Shown one piece after another: positions 7,752 to 8,606 of a DNA stretch of 8,606 nt. Both the position numbers and the translations under genes were made by a program. Positions within the stretch are counted from its first letter, which is position 1; every line of letters begins with the position of its first letter. The notes below the pieces were generated by a model. The model saw nothing but the letters and a program-made list of their open reading frames with translations, ran no database searches and had not been told where the DNA came from. Source of the stretch: Desulfuromonadales bacterium C00003107 (GTDB lineage Bacteria > Desulfobacterota > Desulfuromonadia > Desulfuromonadales > Syntrophotaleaceae); contig MAXT01000243.1 of assembly GCA_001751225.1 (NCBI GenBank), positions 1-8,606 on the forward strand, written 5' to 3'.

Positions 7752-7822
7752 GTTTTCATCCGGAAAGGCTCTTTTCCTATATGAAAACTGCACTGTGTCC
7801 ATCCAAAGTTTCCGGATGGACC
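7752..7822 (-). mobile_element. Short 71-bp copy of the repeat element, inverted
   Basis: This segment fills most of the gap between the AAA and aminotransferase genes. Its ends, GTTTTCATCCGGAAA (7752-7766) and the complement GGTCCATCCGGAAAC (7822-7808), are of the same type as those of the 245-bp element. CTAACTC (7745-7751) and CTAGCTC (7823-7829) flank it. Positions 7774-7830 match the complement of 5981-6037 without gaps at about 49 of 57 bases. It reads as the larger element with its interior deleted, in opposite orientation. It can form two hairpins: GTTTTCAT/ATGAAAAC with an inner GGAAA/TTTCC, and GTCCATCC/GGATGGAC (7797-7821). Either could act as an mRNA 3'-end or attenuation structure between the genes. 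Confidence 0.6.
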
Positions 7823-7849
7823 CTAGCTCCATCGGCAAAGGAAACGACC

Positions 7850-8606
7850 ATGTCCCTGCATTGTTCCCACCGCGCCAGCAGCGTGACCCCCTTTCTGGCC
7901 ATGGAGGTCATGGAACGGGCCCAAGCTCTGGAAGCGACCGGCCGCGACATTATCTACCTCTGCCTTGGCGAGCCCGACCTGCCAACCCCGGCCCCCATTG
8001 TCCGCCAAGCCGTTACAGCTATCGAGCAGGGAAAAACCCGCTACACCCATTCCCTGGGTGATCGAGCGATCCGTCAAGCCATTGCCGACCACTACCAAAC
8101 GCGCTACCAGGTACTCGTCGATCCCGATTGCATCCTGGTTTCGGCCGGCACCAGCCCACTGATGCTGCTGTTGTTTTCCATGCTCCTCGACGAAGGTGAC
8201 GAGGTGATCCTCAGCGATCCGGGCTACGCCTGTTACCCGGACTTCATTCGCTTTGCCGGCGGCGTGCCGAGACTACTTCGAACCTTCGAAGAAGACGGGT
8301 TTCAGCCTAGACCGACAGACGTTCGCGCCCTGATAAACAAGCGGACTCGAGCGGTGTTGGTCAACTCGCCGTCCAATCCGACCGGCAGCTTGCTCTCGAA
8401 AGACTGGCTGAAACAACTGGCCCAACTTCCGGTGCCACTGGTATCGGATGAAATCTATCACGGCCTGACCTATGCGGGGGAAGAGCACAGCGCTCTGGAG
8501 TTCAGCGGTCAGGCCTTCGTCCTCGGCGGTTTTTCCAAAGCCTATGCCATGACCGGTTGGCGGCTGGGCTATCTGATCGCGCCGCCTGAAGCCATGCGCA
8601 CCCTGC
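7850..8606 (+). CDS. Class I PLP-dependent aminotransferase, N-terminal part (cut by window edge)
   Basis: The frame is open from ATG 7850 to the window end, giving 252 codons of a family usually near 380-400 residues. ATG is preceded by AAGGA 7 bases upstream. The protein begins MSLHCSHRASSVTPFLAMEV and has aspartate-aminotransferase fold type I signatures: CLGEPDLPTP (38-47), the cofactor-binding SAGTSPL region, NSPSNPTG with N176, SDEIYHGL with D200 and Y203, and GGFSKAYAMTGWRLGY, where K230 forms the Schiff base with pyridoxal phosphate. Substrate cannot be fixed from this part; relatives are annotated as aspartate, aromatic or alanine-type aminotransferases. It follows the AAA gene by 101 bases, most of them the 71-bp repeat, so co-transcription is possible but not shown. 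Confidence 0.93.
   Translation, partial: MSLHCSHRASSVTPFLAMEVMERAQALEATGRDIIYLCLGEPDLPTPAPIVRQAVTAIEQGKTRYTHSLGDRAIRQAIADHYQTRYQVLVDPDCILVSAGTSPLMLLLFSMLLDEGDEVILSDPGYACYPDFIRFAGGVPRLLRTFEEDGFQPRPTDVRALINKRTRAVLVNSPSNPTGSLLSKDWLKQLAQLPVPLVSDEIYHGLTYAGEEHSALEFSGQAFVLGGFSKAYAMTGWRLGYLIAPPEAMRTL

Noticed and set aside
7745..7829. Integron attC site after the AAA gene
   Set aside because: No RYYYAAC/GTTRRRY core pair at the ends, and the inverted copy lies upstream of the gene, unlike a gene cassette.

Overview
The window is chromosomal DNA from a Gram-negative bacterium, most likely a Desulfuromonadales-type organism (the Geobacter/Pelobacter/Desulfuromonas group, formerly Deltaproteobacteria). 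This placement is an inference from protein style and gene content: a DUF4388 protein sits inside a proS-pyrF-rlmB cluster next to a tRNA-tuf operon. No lineage marker was searched.

Left part (about 1-5744, all on the minus strand) is a housekeeping block. Read in the direction of transcription it runs proS (prolyl-tRNA synthetase), a DUF4388 protein, pyrF (OMP decarboxylase), rlmB (23S rRNA 2'-O-methyltransferase), a promoter region, tRNA-Thr(TGT), tRNA-Tyr(GTA), tRNA-Gly(TCC), tRNA-Thr(GGT) and tuf (EF-Tu, cut by the window edge). The DUF4388, pyrF and rlmB genes overlap by 4 and 8 bases, so they are almost certainly one transcript with coupled translation. The four tRNAs and tuf have the same order and anticodons as the thrU-tyrU-glyT-thrT-tufB operon of E. 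coli. Most of the block serves translation: tRNA charging, tRNA supply, rRNA modification and elongation.

Centre (5745-6257) is a 513-base divergent gene-free region. Next to proS it holds two hairpins and a weak promoter candidate. Next to the plus-strand genes it holds a 245-bp element (5988-6232) with CCGGAAAC-containing inverted ends, a 7-base direct repeat (CTAGCTC) on both sides and a strongly self-complementary interior.

Right part (6258-8606, plus strand) has a Ycf46-like AAA ATPase and the first 252 codons of a class I PLP-dependent aminotransferase. Between these two genes lies a second, 71-bp copy of the repeat element in the opposite orientation, so the AAA gene is bracketed by inverted copies of about 55 bp.

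The most unusual feature is the pair of MITE-like elements around the AAA gene, and especially the possible structured RNA inside the larger one. No CRISPR array, rRNA, transposase or phage gene was seen.
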